Source: DASRQK01 sp040392005 (lineage in GTDB: Bacteria > Bacteroidota > Bacteroidia > Sphingobacteriales > Sphingobacteriaceae). From it: a stretch of DNA of 51,440 nucleotides. The DNA lies in contig JBEBWT010000015.1 in the NCBI GenBank assembly GCA_040392005.1, positions 1 through 51,440 of the forward strand. Reading direction: 5' to 3'. A program made the translations under genes and the position numbers. The notes beneath the pieces were generated by a model. That model was not told where the DNA came from. It ran no database searches and worked only from the letters and a program-made list of their open reading frames with translations. Below, piece after piece: positions 33,508 to 41,925 of the stretch. Position 1 is the first letter of the stretch, and each line of letters begins with the position of its first letter.

Positions 33508-34178
33508 CAGATTCTAAACCAGCAGGCGGAGAACCGGTCATTCTGGATCCGGGTCCCGGACTGATATTCAGCTATTTTCCCAAACTTTCTGAAAAACAAC
33601 AGGAACAAATCCGTTTGCTGGGAGAATTATATCCTTTCTGGAATGCGCAGATCAATGTGATTTCCCGGAAGGATATGAGCAGTTTGTACCTGCACCATGT
33701 GCTGCACTCACTGGCCATTGCTCGTTTTCTCACCCTGATGCCGGGCGCACAGGTACTGGACGTGGGTACAGGAGGTGGTTTTCCAGGTATTCCCCTTGCC
33801 ATCCTGTTTCCTGAAACCCGGTTCCATCTGGTGGATTCCATCGGTAAGAAAATCAAGGTAGTCAGGGAGGTTGCGGCAGGATTGGGTCTGGAGAATGTGG
33901 AGGCAGACCATATCCGGGCGGAGCAAATTGACACCAGATATGATTTTGTGGTGTCCCGTGCGGTCACCCGATTGGCTGAATTTTACCCCTGGGTGCAGGG
34001 CAAATTTCTCAAAAAGGACAGGCATGCCTTGCCGAACGGCATCATTTACCTCAAAGGAGGGGATTTACAGGCCGAAATCAGGGAAAGCCGGCTGCCTGCA
34101 CAGGTATTCCCCGTTGGACAATATTTTAAAGAACCATTCTTTGATACCAAGTCCATCGTATATATACCGGTCAATTAG
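33498..34178 (+). CDS. rsmG: 16S rRNA (guanine-527-N7)-methyltransferase
   Basis: 226 residues. The AdoMet motif is VLDVGTGGGFPGIPLAI and the family signature continues with FHLVDSIGKKIKVVREVAAGLGLENVEADH and VVSRAVTRLAEFYPWV. NAQINVISRKD near residue 50 marks the N-terminal part. It methylates G527 of 16S rRNA in the small subunit. The start overlaps the glycosyltransferase by 10 bp, and the 3' end overlaps the convergent gldF-gldG tail by 8 bp. Confidence 0.94.
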   Translation: MEITDSKPAGGEPVILDPGPGLIFSYFPKLSEKQQEQIRLLGELYPFWNAQINVISRKDMSSLYLHHVLHSLAIARFLTLMPGAQVLDVGTGGGFPGIPLAILFPETRFHLVDSIGKKIKVVREVAAGLGLENVEADHIRAEQIDTRYDFVVSRAVTRLAEFYPWVQGKFLKKDRHALPNGIIYLKGGDLQAEIRESRLPAQVFPVGQYFKEPFFDTKSIVYIPVN

Positions 34179-36630
34179 GATTCGGCCGATGCATCCGGGC
34201 GTAACGTCTGCGGCGTATCCCATATTGCAGCCATCCGGCCAGCAATAAGCATGCGATCGGCACCGCCACATTGAATAACTGCCAGCGGGTTTGCTGCTCT
34301 CCGAGGCGGAGTCTGTCCAACAAACGCAGCTTGATTTCTTTATTGCGCAGGGCAATGACGGCCGGGTCATCCGTCATGTAATCCAGCAGATTGAGCAGCA
34401 ATGTCTTATTGGCATATTGCTGGTTGGTATATCGGTCCCATCCCAGTGGATAGACGGAACCATCTCCCGGATTTTGCTGGTTTCTGAATACATCCCCATC
34501 GCTGATCGCAAACAATCTGGCCGGATTGCCTTTGTCCGGGAGTGTCGAGGCCCCAGCAATCCCCTCCGGAGGCATCCTGTTCCGGAAAGCGGAGGAGAAA
34601 CTTCCCTCCAGCAGTACCGCCACTGCTTTCGGCGGGCTGCGGAAGTCTGCCGGATCCGGCAAATCCTGCGCCAGGGCAAGGGATACGGCAACCGGAGGCT
34701 GCAAACTCCTTGCAAACGGGGATGAATACAGAACTATATTTTTGGTAATGCCCTGCACCGCAATAGTGTCCAGACTGCCTATGTAGGTCGTCATAATGCT
34801 CCCCAGATTTTTCACGATCGGATGTTCCGAAACCGGCACGATCAGTGGATGCAGAGGCCAGGGCATAAACTGGAGCTGCGAGTACTGCGCTGAAAGCTGG
34901 CCTCCGGTGCCCGGTTGCAGGGGGATTTGCAAACAATGGAGATCTGCAATCACGTCATAATTGAACCGCACGCCATAGGTAAACAGCAAATCATCCAGGT
35001 TCAGCTCCCTGGACAGCAAAAGCTGCGTGGCATCCGCGCTCCCCCTCAGGCTGTCCAGACTCCCGTTCAACTGATCCAGACTGACAATCAGATTGCCTCC
35101 CCTCATCATAAAATAATCGAGCTTATACTTGACAGCTTCGCTGAATGATTGGGTGGGCCTGGCAATAACGAGCGCATCCAATCTATCCAACCCATCAAAA
35201 TCAATGGCCTGTAAATCAATTCGTCCAACCTGATAATTTAAACTTAACGTATAGATAGCATCCTGCAATTCCGCGTCGTTCAGTTCTCCGTGATCTTCGG
35301 TAAACCCAATAATGGGTTTTCCCTGTTCCGCCCTCCCCATTTTCCGCAAGGCCGAAATAAAGGCATATTCCAGATTTTCAATGGCCTGATTCAAGGTTGT
35401 TTCCGGAGATTCTCCCTGCTGGCCCTGCAAAAGATGCACCACCTGTTCTTCATTCCCATTGGAAAGCACGGCATAGGGATACACCAGTTGCTGATGGAGG
35501 CTTCCGTCCGGTTTCCGCACGCTGAGATTGACCGGATCCAGGTGCCTTTCGGCCAAAGTGATCCTGTTGGTTTCCCGCTGTTGTTCATTCCCGCTCAGAG
35601 GATTCAAAAAGTGATAACGCAGGTGGCCCCGTGCATGGGATTGAAAGTCAGACAAAAGATCATGGGTCGCAGTGCGCAGCCTTTGAAAATTAGGGGGTAG
35701 GCTCCCTTCCAGAAATACTGTTACCTCCACATCTCCCGGGAGCGCTTTCAGGGATTGTTTTGAAATCGGAGACAGCGTATATCGCTGGTCTTGTGTTAGA
35801 TCCAGACGGGCAAACCATTTATTGCTAGCATAATTAATGGCAAAAAGCGCAATAATGACAGATAAAACCTGAAATCCCAATGATCTGACCTGCCGTTGCG
35901 GTAAGCGGCGTGCCAGCAAAATGCGGTGCGCCATTAACAGAAAAAGGCAGATGACACTCAGAAAATAGAGCAGTGAACGGCTATCCAGCACGCCCCGTGC
36001 CAGCACCTCAAAATGATAGGACATGCCCATCATGCGAATGGTTTCGGCCCATTTGCCGGGAGCCATCAGGCCCGAAAGGTCTCCAAACCCTGAATAGAGG
36101 ATCAGACAAAGGGTCACTGCAACCAAAAATGCAGGAATCACCTGCTTGCAGAGGGCCGAGGCAAAAAGACCAGCGGCCACAAATCCGGCAGCAAAAAGCA
36201 ACAAGCCCAGATAGGATCCCATCATACCGCCAAGATCCACATTGCCTGCCGGCAAAGCCAGATTATATAGCGAATATACATAGATCAGCGTGGGCAGAAT
36301 CGCCAGAAAAAAGATAGTCAGGCTGCCGAAAAACTTGCCCAGGATCAGGGCTCCTGTACTGACCGGACGGGTCTGCAGCCATTCCAGGGTTCCGTCCGTC
36401 CGTTCTCCGGCCAGACTTCGCATGGTGATGGCCGGCACCAGCAGCAAAAGCAGGTAAGGTGTCAGGGAAAAAAACGGATCCAGAGAAGCATATCCCTGCG
36501 TAATAATGGAAGTATCGGGAAAGATCCAGTTCAACAGACCGTTCAACAACAAAAACAGGCCGATGACCAGATAACCTGTCCAGGCATTGAAGTATCCTGC
36601 AATTTCTTTCTTATAGATACTGAATATCAT
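34171..36630 (-). CDS. gldF-gldG: GldF-GldG fusion, gliding-motility ABC exporter permease and auxiliary subunit
   Basis: 819 residues. The first about 240 residues are a six-helix ABC-2 permease like GldF (MIFSIYKKEIAGYFNAWTGYLVI, TLEWLQTRPVSTGALILGKFFGSL). After a loop at RQVRSLGFQ, about residue 245, a GldG domain follows, with ARLDLTQDQRYTLSPISKQSLKALPGDVEVTVFLEG, a long extracytoplasmic part and a final helix near 790. In model gliders these are two genes; both are needed for motility with the ATPase GldA, which is not in this window. Fused forms are reported as GldG-family proteins in some relatives. The 3' end overlaps rsmG. Confidence 0.9.
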   Translation of the reverse strand: MIFSIYKKEIAGYFNAWTGYLVIGLFLLLNGLLNWIFPDTSIITQGYASLDPFFSLTPYLLLLLVPAITMRSLAGERTDGTLEWLQTRPVSTGALILGKFFGSLTIFFLAILPTLIYVYSLYNLALPAGNVDLGGMMGSYLGLLLFAAGFVAAGLFASALCKQVIPAFLVAVTLCLILYSGFGDLSGLMAPGKWAETIRMMGMSYHFEVLARGVLDSRSLLYFLSVICLFLLMAHRILLARRLPQRQVRSLGFQVLSVIIALFAINYASNKWFARLDLTQDQRYTLSPISKQSLKALPGDVEVTVFLEGSLPPNFQRLRTATHDLLSDFQSHARGHLRYHFLNPLSGNEQQRETNRITLAERHLDPVNLSVRKPDGSLHQQLVYPYAVLSNGNEEQVVHLLQGQQGESPETTLNQAIENLEYAFISALRKMGRAEQGKPIIGFTEDHGELNDAELQDAIYTLSLNYQVGRIDLQAIDFDGLDRLDALVIARPTQSFSEAVKYKLDYFMMRGGNLIVSLDQLNGSLDSLRGSADATQLLLSRELNLDDLLFTYGVRFNYDVIADLHCLQIPLQPGTGGQLSAQYSQLQFMPWPLHPLIVPVSEHPIVKNLGSIMTTYIGSLDTIAVQGITKNIVLYSSPFARSLQPPVAVSLALAQDLPDPADFRSPPKAVAVLLEGSFSSAFRNRMPPEGIAGASTLPDKGNPARLFAISDGDVFRNQQNPGDGSVYPLGWDRYTNQQYANKTLLLNLLDYMTDDPAVIALRNKEIKLRLLDRLRLGEQQTRWQLFNVAVPIACLLLAGWLQYGIRRRRYARMHRPNPN

Positions 36631-36648
36631 ACAGTAAAACTGAATATT

Positions 36649-36694
36649 CCGTATTCAATCCAGATTCCTAATGCGGATTCTGGGTTCAATACGG
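36649..36694. repeat. Dispersed imperfect-palindrome repeat, copy 2 (46-bp hairpin)
   Basis: Arms 36649-36668 and 36675-36694 pair at 17 of 20 positions around the loop TAATGC. It starts 18 bp upstream of the gldF-gldG ATG and ends one base from the asparaginase stop codon. There is no T run on the side that would make it a normal terminator. Positions 36659-36686 match copy 1 at 26 of 28. Confidence 0.8.
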
Positions 36695-36695
36695 C

Positions 36696-37715
36696 TTATA
36701 TTGTGTAAATATGCTTGCCTGGTATGATCAGGTCCTGTTGCTGATGGTCGCAAACGGCATAGGTGAATCCTTGCTGAAGCGCATAGGCCCCGTACTGTCC
36801 ATTTTTACCGAGTGCCAGAAAGCCCACCTGAATCTCTTTGGCTGTATCCGGTTTTTTCCGGATAATGCGCTCCACAGCTTCCTTGCAGGCATCTTCCGGG
36901 GTATAGCCCTGCCGCATCAATTCCACGACCAGAAAGCTGCCTACCGTCCGGATGACTTCTTCGCCCACGCCGGTAGAAGTGGCCGCCCCGACTTCATTAT
37001 CGACATACAGACCGGCTCCGATGATGGGACTATCCCCCACCCGGCCATGCATTTTGAAAGCCATACCACTGGTGGTACAGGCTCCGGAAAGGTTCCCGTG
37101 CTGGTCGAGCGCAAGCATTCCGATCGTATCGTGATTGTATTGCTGATTTTCAATATTGATAATAGGACTGTATTTTTCTTGTTTGAGCCATTCCTTCCAG
37201 GCTCTTTGCCCGCCCTCAGTCAGTAATTCCTCTTTCTGAAATCCATGGCTGAGCGCAAATTGCAGTGCACCCTCACCTACCAGCATGACATGCGGCGTTT
37301 TCTCCATGACCAGACGAGCCACGGAAATCGGGTGTGCAATATGTTGGAGAGCTGCTACTGATCCGCAATTTCCTTCTTCATCCATAATACAGGCATCCAG
37401 GGTGACGTAACCGTCCCGATCCGGGTATCCTCCTTTGCCAACCGTGGGATTTTCCAGATCAGCCTCCGCAATCCGGGTACCGGCCTCTACCGCATCCAAT
37501 GCTTTTCCTCCTGTGGACAAAATTTTCCAGGCAGCCTGATTAGCCGCCACTCCAAAATCCCAGGTAGAAATTACAATCGGTTTATTTTTGGCCTGTTGTG
37601 TCTTGTTACCAAAGGTAAAATTGCCAGATCCGCTCGTGGCCAGCGTACATCCTCCCACTGTGGACAGGACCGCCAGGCCTCCGATGCCTTTTTTAATAAA
37701 ATCACGTCTTTCCAT
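36696..37715 (-). CDS. N4-(beta-N-acetylglucosaminyl)-L-asparaginase, Tat-exported
   Basis: 339 residues, an Ntn-hydrolase of the isoaspartyl peptidase/glycosylasparaginase family. The nucleophile is T197 in NHDTIGMLALD, the usual self-cleavage site into alpha and beta chains. GRVGDSPIIGAGLYVDN and GAATSTGVGEEVIRT form the substrate pocket. The N-terminus ERRDFIKKGIGGLAVLSTVGGC has a twin-arginine motif and a lipobox-like VGGC ending at C23, so the protein may be Tat-exported and lipid-anchored. It should cut the GlcNAc-Asn bond of glycoprotein remnants, which suits the scavenging peptidases nearby. Confidence 0.9.
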   Translation of the reverse strand: MERRDFIKKGIGGLAVLSTVGGCTLATSGSGNFTFGNKTQQAKNKPIVISTWDFGVAANQAAWKILSTGGKALDAVEAGTRIAEADLENPTVGKGGYPDRDGYVTLDACIMDEEGNCGSVAALQHIAHPISVARLVMEKTPHVMLVGEGALQFALSHGFQKEELLTEGGQRAWKEWLKQEKYSPIINIENQQYNHDTIGMLALDQHGNLSGACTTSGMAFKMHGRVGDSPIIGAGLYVDNEVGAATSTGVGEEVIRTVGSFLVVELMRQGYTPEDACKEAVERIIRKKPDTAKEIQVGFLALGKNGQYGAYALQQGFTYAVCDHQQQDLIIPGKHIYTI

Positions 37716-37790
37716 GGATTGCGTTCAAAGTGTGGCAATTTACATATTTATCACTGAAACGAATAAAATATACCTGAAAGGCATAAATAT

Positions 37791-37843
37791 AGTTAAATCC
37801 AGGTTCTGCATTCGCCTTAGTAATGCAGAATCTGGGTTAAACT
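37791..37843. repeat. Dispersed imperfect-palindrome repeat, copy 3 (53-bp hairpin)
   Basis: Arms 37791-37812 and 37822-37843 pair at 19 of 22 positions around a 9-base loop. The right arm core AATGCAGAATCTGGGTTAAA matches the other copies. It sits in the 219-bp divergent region before the NlpC/P60 gene, just upstream of that gene's candidate promoter. Confidence 0.8.
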
Positions 37844-37844
37844 C

Positions 37845-37875
37845 TTGCAGAAACACGGAAAATCTTCTATCTTAG
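37845..37875 (+). promoter_or_regulatory. Candidate promoter of the NlpC/P60-epimerase operon
   Basis: TTG at 37845-37847, 20 bp, TATCTTAG at 37868-37875 (one mismatch from TAnnTTTG). It lies directly after palindromic copy 3. Confidence 0.35.
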
Positions 37876-37934
37876 ACAAAAATACAAGACCCGATAAAAC
37901 TGGTTTTTAGTGGAAAATAATACGCTTTGATCAT

Positions 37935-39179
37935 ATGAAAATAAATAAAACAAAGACAATGATATTGATATTCAGCATCATAGGATTCAATAGTCAGGCC
38001 GCACAGGAATCGCCTGATTCTGCCGGTTCGGAAATAATCACGCAACTAACCGAACAGGTGAAGGCAAAATACGCACCGGATAAACGGACGGCATTGTTTG
38101 AATTGAAAGCTGACGAAAAAAATGAAGGCGGATACCTGATCGAAACAACTGTGCCAGCAGCGAAAGATGAATTTGAACATCTGCTGGCCGCATCCGGAAG
38201 TCAGGCCAGGGTGGTATTCAATGTATTGCCTGATGCCACTGTGGGAGATAAAAAGAAGGGTATTGTCCGGCTTTCAGTGGTCGATATCCGTTATACACCT
38301 GCCAATCAGGCCGAAATGGTGACCCAGGCCTTGCTGGGAACTTCGGTAGATCTGTTGAAAAAACAGAACGATTATTACCTGATCCGCACCCCTGAAGGCT
38401 ATATTGCCTGGTTGAAAGGTGCTTCTCTGACTGCAATGGATGAAGACGCTTATAAAGTATGGCAAACTTCGGACAAACTGATATTCACGGATGATTTCGG
38501 GCATTCCTATTCGCAGGCGGACAAAACCGCCCAGCGGGTATCGGACCTGGTGATGGGAAATCTGACGAGGTTGATCGGTAAAACTGGCAATTTCTATCAT
38601 GTTGCCTATCCCGATGGTCGGGAAGCCTATATTCCGCAAGATCAGGCTCTTCCCTATGCCGACTGGCTGGCACGGACCGAACTGACCGCTGAAAACGTGT
38701 TGAAAGTAGCCAAAACAATGATCGGAGTACCTTATCTGTGGGGTGGCACCTCGGTGAAGGGCGTGGATTGCAGCGGCTTTACCAAGACTTCCTATTATAT
38801 GAGTGGGCTGGTCATCCCGCGCGATGCCTCACAGCAGGTCAATTCCGGGTTGAATATTGATATCCTGACGGATAATGAAATCGATCGGACCAAAGTACTG
38901 GCCAACCTGAAACCAGCGGATCTCCTCTTTTTTGCCGATCGCAAGGGCCGGGTGGAAAATCCCCGGGTGACCCACGTAGCCCTTTATCTGGGAAATGGAG
39001 AATTTATTCATGCTTCGGGCCTGGTGCGTATCAATAGCTTGTTTGCGGATGCCGAAAATTTTGACGGCCATCAGGCGAGAACAATCGTTGCCGCAAAACG
39101 ATATATCGGACAAACCGGAACCAATGGGCTGGATCCATTGACAAAACATCCTGCCTATTCGGGTACGGAATTGCAATAG
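37935..39179 (+). CDS. NlpC/P60 (C40) cysteine peptidase with SH3-like domains
   Basis: 414 residues. A signal-like N-terminus (to about 22) is followed by SH3-like modules (about 108-240: VRLSVVDIRYTPANQAEMVTQALLGTSVDLL and RLIGKTGNFYHVAYPDGREAYI). The C40 catalytic domain spans about 250-395, with C279 in GVDCSGF and the His in THVALYLGNGEFIHAS. Such enzymes cleave D-Glu-diamino acid bonds of muropeptides. The neighbouring dipeptide epimerase, 27 bp downstream, would act on the L-Ala-D-Glu product, so the pair is a muropeptide salvage unit. Confidence 0.93.
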   Translation: MKINKTKTMILIFSIIGFNSQAAQESPDSAGSEIITQLTEQVKAKYAPDKRTALFELKADEKNEGGYLIETTVPAAKDEFEHLLAASGSQARVVFNVLPDATVGDKKKGIVRLSVVDIRYTPANQAEMVTQALLGTSVDLLKKQNDYYLIRTPEGYIAWLKGASLTAMDEDAYKVWQTSDKLIFTDDFGHSYSQADKTAQRVSDLVMGNLTRLIGKTGNFYHVAYPDGREAYIPQDQALPYADWLARTELTAENVLKVAKTMIGVPYLWGGTSVKGVDCSGFTKTSYYMSGLVIPRDASQQVNSGLNIDILTDNEIDRTKVLANLKPADLLFFADRKGRVENPRVTHVALYLGNGEFIHASGLVRINSLFADAENFDGHQARTIVAAKRYIGQTGTNGLDPLTKHPAYSGTELQ

Positions 39180-39206
39180 ACGGCACTAAACATTTAATTG
39201 AAATCA

Positions 39207-40295
39207 ATGAGTACAATTTCTCCTTCGGGCCACCCCCTGTTTCAGGACCCCACACAGATAGTCACCCGCAAAATGGGCAAATTTACGCTGAGATTCCGGC
39301 CCTACACACTGGAGTTGCGGTATGTTTTTACGGTGGCAGCGGCTTCCCGAAGCACGACTCCCGTTGTCCTGACGGAACTGGAATACGAGGGTATTTTCGG
39401 TTATGGCGAGGCTTCCATGCCTCCCTATCTGGGTGAGTCCCACGCCTCTGTCATGGAGTTTTTGAGTAAGGTCGATCTTTCTGCCTTTTCTTCCCCATTC
39501 CTGACCGAAGACATATTGCATTATGTAGATGGGATCGCTGCGAAAAATACGGCCGCCAAAGCGGCGGTGGATATTGCCCTGCACGATCTGCTGGGCAAAT
39601 TGATGGGCCAGTCCTGGCACCGGATCTGGGGGTATAATCCGGCAGACACCCCCGATACCACCATGACCATCGGGATCGACACGCCGGATGTGGTCCGAAA
39701 AAAGACCCGGGAAGCGGCCGATTTCAAGATTATCAAGGTCAAATTGGGGCTGGACACGGATAAAATGATGATCGAAACCATTCGGGAGGTGACCGACCGA
39801 CCCTTATGTGCCGATGTCAATCAGGGTTGGAAGACCCGGGAAGAGGCACTGGAAATGGCCCACTGGCTGGCCGAACGGGGCGTGGTTTTTCTGGAACAGC
39901 CCATGCCCAAGGAGCAGATTGATGATAATGCCTGGCTGACCGAGCACAGTCCCATTCCCACTGTCGGAGATGAAGCGGTGCAGCGGTTGAGCGATGTGAG
40001 GGCATCCCTGGGGGTTTACAGCGGGATCAACATCAAGCTGATGAAATGTACCGGCATGCGGGAAGCCCGCAAAATGGCCGAATTGGCCCGTGCCCTGGAG
40101 ATGAAGGTCATGCTGGGCTGCATGACCGAAACTTCCTGCGCCATTTCAGCGGCGGCCCAGCTCTCCCCCATTGTGGATTGGGCAGATCTGGATGGTGCCC
40201 TGCTGATCGGCAATGATGTTTATGACGGCATGACCGTCAGGGGTGGAAAAGTGATTCTGCCGGACGGACCGGGGATCGGGGTAGTCCCGCGATAA
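39207..40295 (+). CDS. Dipeptide epimerase (L-Ala-D/L-Glu type), enolase superfamily
   Basis: 362 residues from the ATG at 39207; an upstream reading to 39198 would need a TTG. The family start FTLRFRPYTLELRYVFTVAA is about 25 residues in. Enolase-superfamily catalytic groups are present: KIIKVKLG with the base Lys, CADVNQGW, FLEQP, DEAV and the second Lys in INIKLMKC. It interconverts the Glu stereochemistry of Ala-Glu-type dipeptides. Co-transcribed after the NlpC/P60 gene. Confidence 0.92.
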   Translation: MSTISPSGHPLFQDPTQIVTRKMGKFTLRFRPYTLELRYVFTVAAASRSTTPVVLTELEYEGIFGYGEASMPPYLGESHASVMEFLSKVDLSAFSSPFLTEDILHYVDGIAAKNTAAKAAVDIALHDLLGKLMGQSWHRIWGYNPADTPDTTMTIGIDTPDVVRKKTREAADFKIIKVKLGLDTDKMMIETIREVTDRPLCADVNQGWKTREEALEMAHWLAERGVVFLEQPMPKEQIDDNAWLTEHSPIPTVGDEAVQRLSDVRASLGVYSGINIKLMKCTGMREARKMAELARALEMKVMLGCMTETSCAISAAAQLSPIVDWADLDGALLIGNDVYDGMTVRGGKVILPDGPGIGVVPR

Positions 40296-40331
40296 ATCCG
40301 TTTTTCAAAAAATTCCCGCGGAATATTACTG

Positions 40332-40383
40332 ATTTCAGACCATTATTTCAGGCCATTATTTCTAATCTTTATTTCAGATCAAT
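40332..40383. repeat. 13-bp tandem repeat at the end of the M14 gene
   Basis: Units start at 40332, 40345, 40358 and 40371: ATTTCAGACCATT, ATTTCAGGCCATT, a diverged ATTTCTAATCTTT, and ATTTCAGATC with the coding end of the M14 gene. The last unit holds the C-terminus and stop codon of the gene, so the others look like duplicated gene-end sequence. Confidence 0.8.
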
Positions 40384-41826
40384 TAATTGCCCGTTCACGA
40401 CCGCATAAAGCAACTCTCCGTCTTTTACCAGGAAAAAATGGGCTTCCCGGCCCAGTGCCGGTAATCCGAGATTGGGTGTGCGCTGATTGAAGATAAGCAG
40501 TGGCAACTTCTGACTTTCCGGCTCGGTAGGTATCCGGTTTACACGGACCGCACAATAACCTTCCCGCAGGATTTCAAGGGCTTTCGCAGCATCCAACTGG
40601 GCCGCACTGGTAAAGGTCCGGGGATAAATTTTACCCGGAACGTATTCCAACCCGTCAGCAGCCAATTCATCATAACCATAATTTTCTTTCAGATCTCCTA
40701 AATCTGCAATTCTGCCCCGCAGGGTAAAAGTAGTATCCTGGTTGATTTCATCCCGGTTGATACCCAGGTCGGCCACAAAGCTGAGGCTGTCATTGTGCCG
40801 AATGTGGACGCCTCTCACCAACAGATCAAAAAGTTTGGAATCATTGATCGGGATCTGCTCGTATTCATGAATCATATGTTTTTCATAACTACCCTGTGCG
40901 ATCTCGATCAGGGCATTGAGGATAATCTTAAAATTGAGCTCCCGGATAAATTGTTTTTCCGGATCACCCTTATATCCACCGGATTCAATCAGGACGGTGC
41001 TGGCTCCCCACTGCTGGAAATTATCCCCGAAACCGCGGGGAGTAAAGGCATCATCGTAACGGGCAACGGCACCAGGAACCAATTCCTGCAAAAGCCGGTT
41101 CATCCCCACTGCGAGTTTGATGGCCCGGCCCCTGACATCGTTGATTTCCCTTTCATAATTATAAGCCGGTGCCAGCAAGGCAATGGTTACCGGAGTAGGT
41201 GTACCCGGCACATTATAATAAATATTCTGATCATGCAAATTGAATCCATATCCGGGCTTGATCGCTGAGGCCCGTTGCTTCAATAGCTGACCCTCCGGAG
41301 TGGCCCCGGCACGCGCATCCCGGTTGAGGTCAATATCCAGTGCATTGCGCCGCACATAGCGATCTGCCCCATCCGGATTGAGCATGGGAATAAAATGCAG
41401 GGTCGTACGGTCCCGGATCAGATGGCGTACGGAATCCAGCCCATCATCCCGGCCTTCAAGAAAATTAAAGAGGTCCAGCAGGGCCATCGTAGCCGTGGGT
41501 TCATTCCCATGCATCTGCGACCATAACATTACTTTTTTGGAGCCATTTCCATAACTCAGCTCATAGATAGATTTATCCAGCACGGAACGACCGATCTCTT
41601 CTACCCTGAGAATGCCAGTCTCCTGATGGCCCATAATCAGATTCTGAATAGCTGCGTGCTTAAAGCGACGGTGGGTAATACTTTGTTCCTTATAGCGTTG
41701 GTAAGCCTGCTGTAACATACTGGTATCTGCTTTGGGTGGAGAAGTGACAACGGTCGGTAAGCCCCCGCCCGATTGACAGGAGGAGACGGCCAGCGCCATA
41801 ATCAATATTAAAACGGAAAATCTCAT
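40369..41826 (-). CDS. M14-family zinc carboxypeptidase, lipoprotein
   Basis: 485 residues. The lipoprotein signal is MRFSVLILIMALAVSSC with the Cys at 17. The carboxypeptidase domain has SQMHGNEPT (His and Glu zinc ligands), LNPDGADRYVRRNALDIDLNRD, the His in GFNLHDQ, and the general-base Glu in IESGGYKGD. A C-terminal region (about 380-485) is unassigned, possibly a transthyretin-like domain. It cuts amino acids off peptides in the periplasm. Its promoter, 41894-41925, lies in the end of the upstream transporter gene. Confidence 0.9.
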   Translation of the reverse strand: MRFSVLILIMALAVSSCQSGGGLPTVVTSPPKADTSMLQQAYQRYKEQSITHRRFKHAAIQNLIMGHQETGILRVEEIGRSVLDKSIYELSYGNGSKKVMLWSQMHGNEPTATMALLDLFNFLEGRDDGLDSVRHLIRDRTTLHFIPMLNPDGADRYVRRNALDIDLNRDARAGATPEGQLLKQRASAIKPGYGFNLHDQNIYYNVPGTPTPVTIALLAPAYNYEREINDVRGRAIKLAVGMNRLLQELVPGAVARYDDAFTPRGFGDNFQQWGASTVLIESGGYKGDPEKQFIRELNFKIILNALIEIAQGSYEKHMIHEYEQIPINDSKLFDLLVRGVHIRHNDSLSFVADLGINRDEINQDTTFTLRGRIADLGDLKENYGYDELAADGLEYVPGKIYPRTFTSAAQLDAAKALEILREGYCAVRVNRIPTEPESQKLPLLIFNQRTPNLGLPALGREAHFFLVKDGELLYAVVNGQLIDLK

Positions 41827-41858
41827 GGTTATCTATCTTCTTTTCTATAATGGTTCTA

Positions 41859-41894
41859 TTGGAATACACGAATGATGATCTTTTTGGAATACAC
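41859..41894. repeat. 11-bp direct repeat in the M14 leader
   Basis: TTGGAATACAC at 41859-41869 and 41884-41894, period 25, one touching the -7 element at 41894-41901. It may be a regulator site. Confidence 0.55.
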
Positions 41895-41925
41895 AAACTT
41901 AAACATCCGCCGGTGAATTAACAAA
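41894..41925 (-). promoter_or_regulatory. Promoter of the M14 gene inside the fsr gene end
   Basis: On the minus strand TTTG (41922-41925), 20 bp, TAAGTTTG (41894-41901), a full consensus match. The first three bases of the -7 element are the fsr stop codon TAA. Confidence 0.6.
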
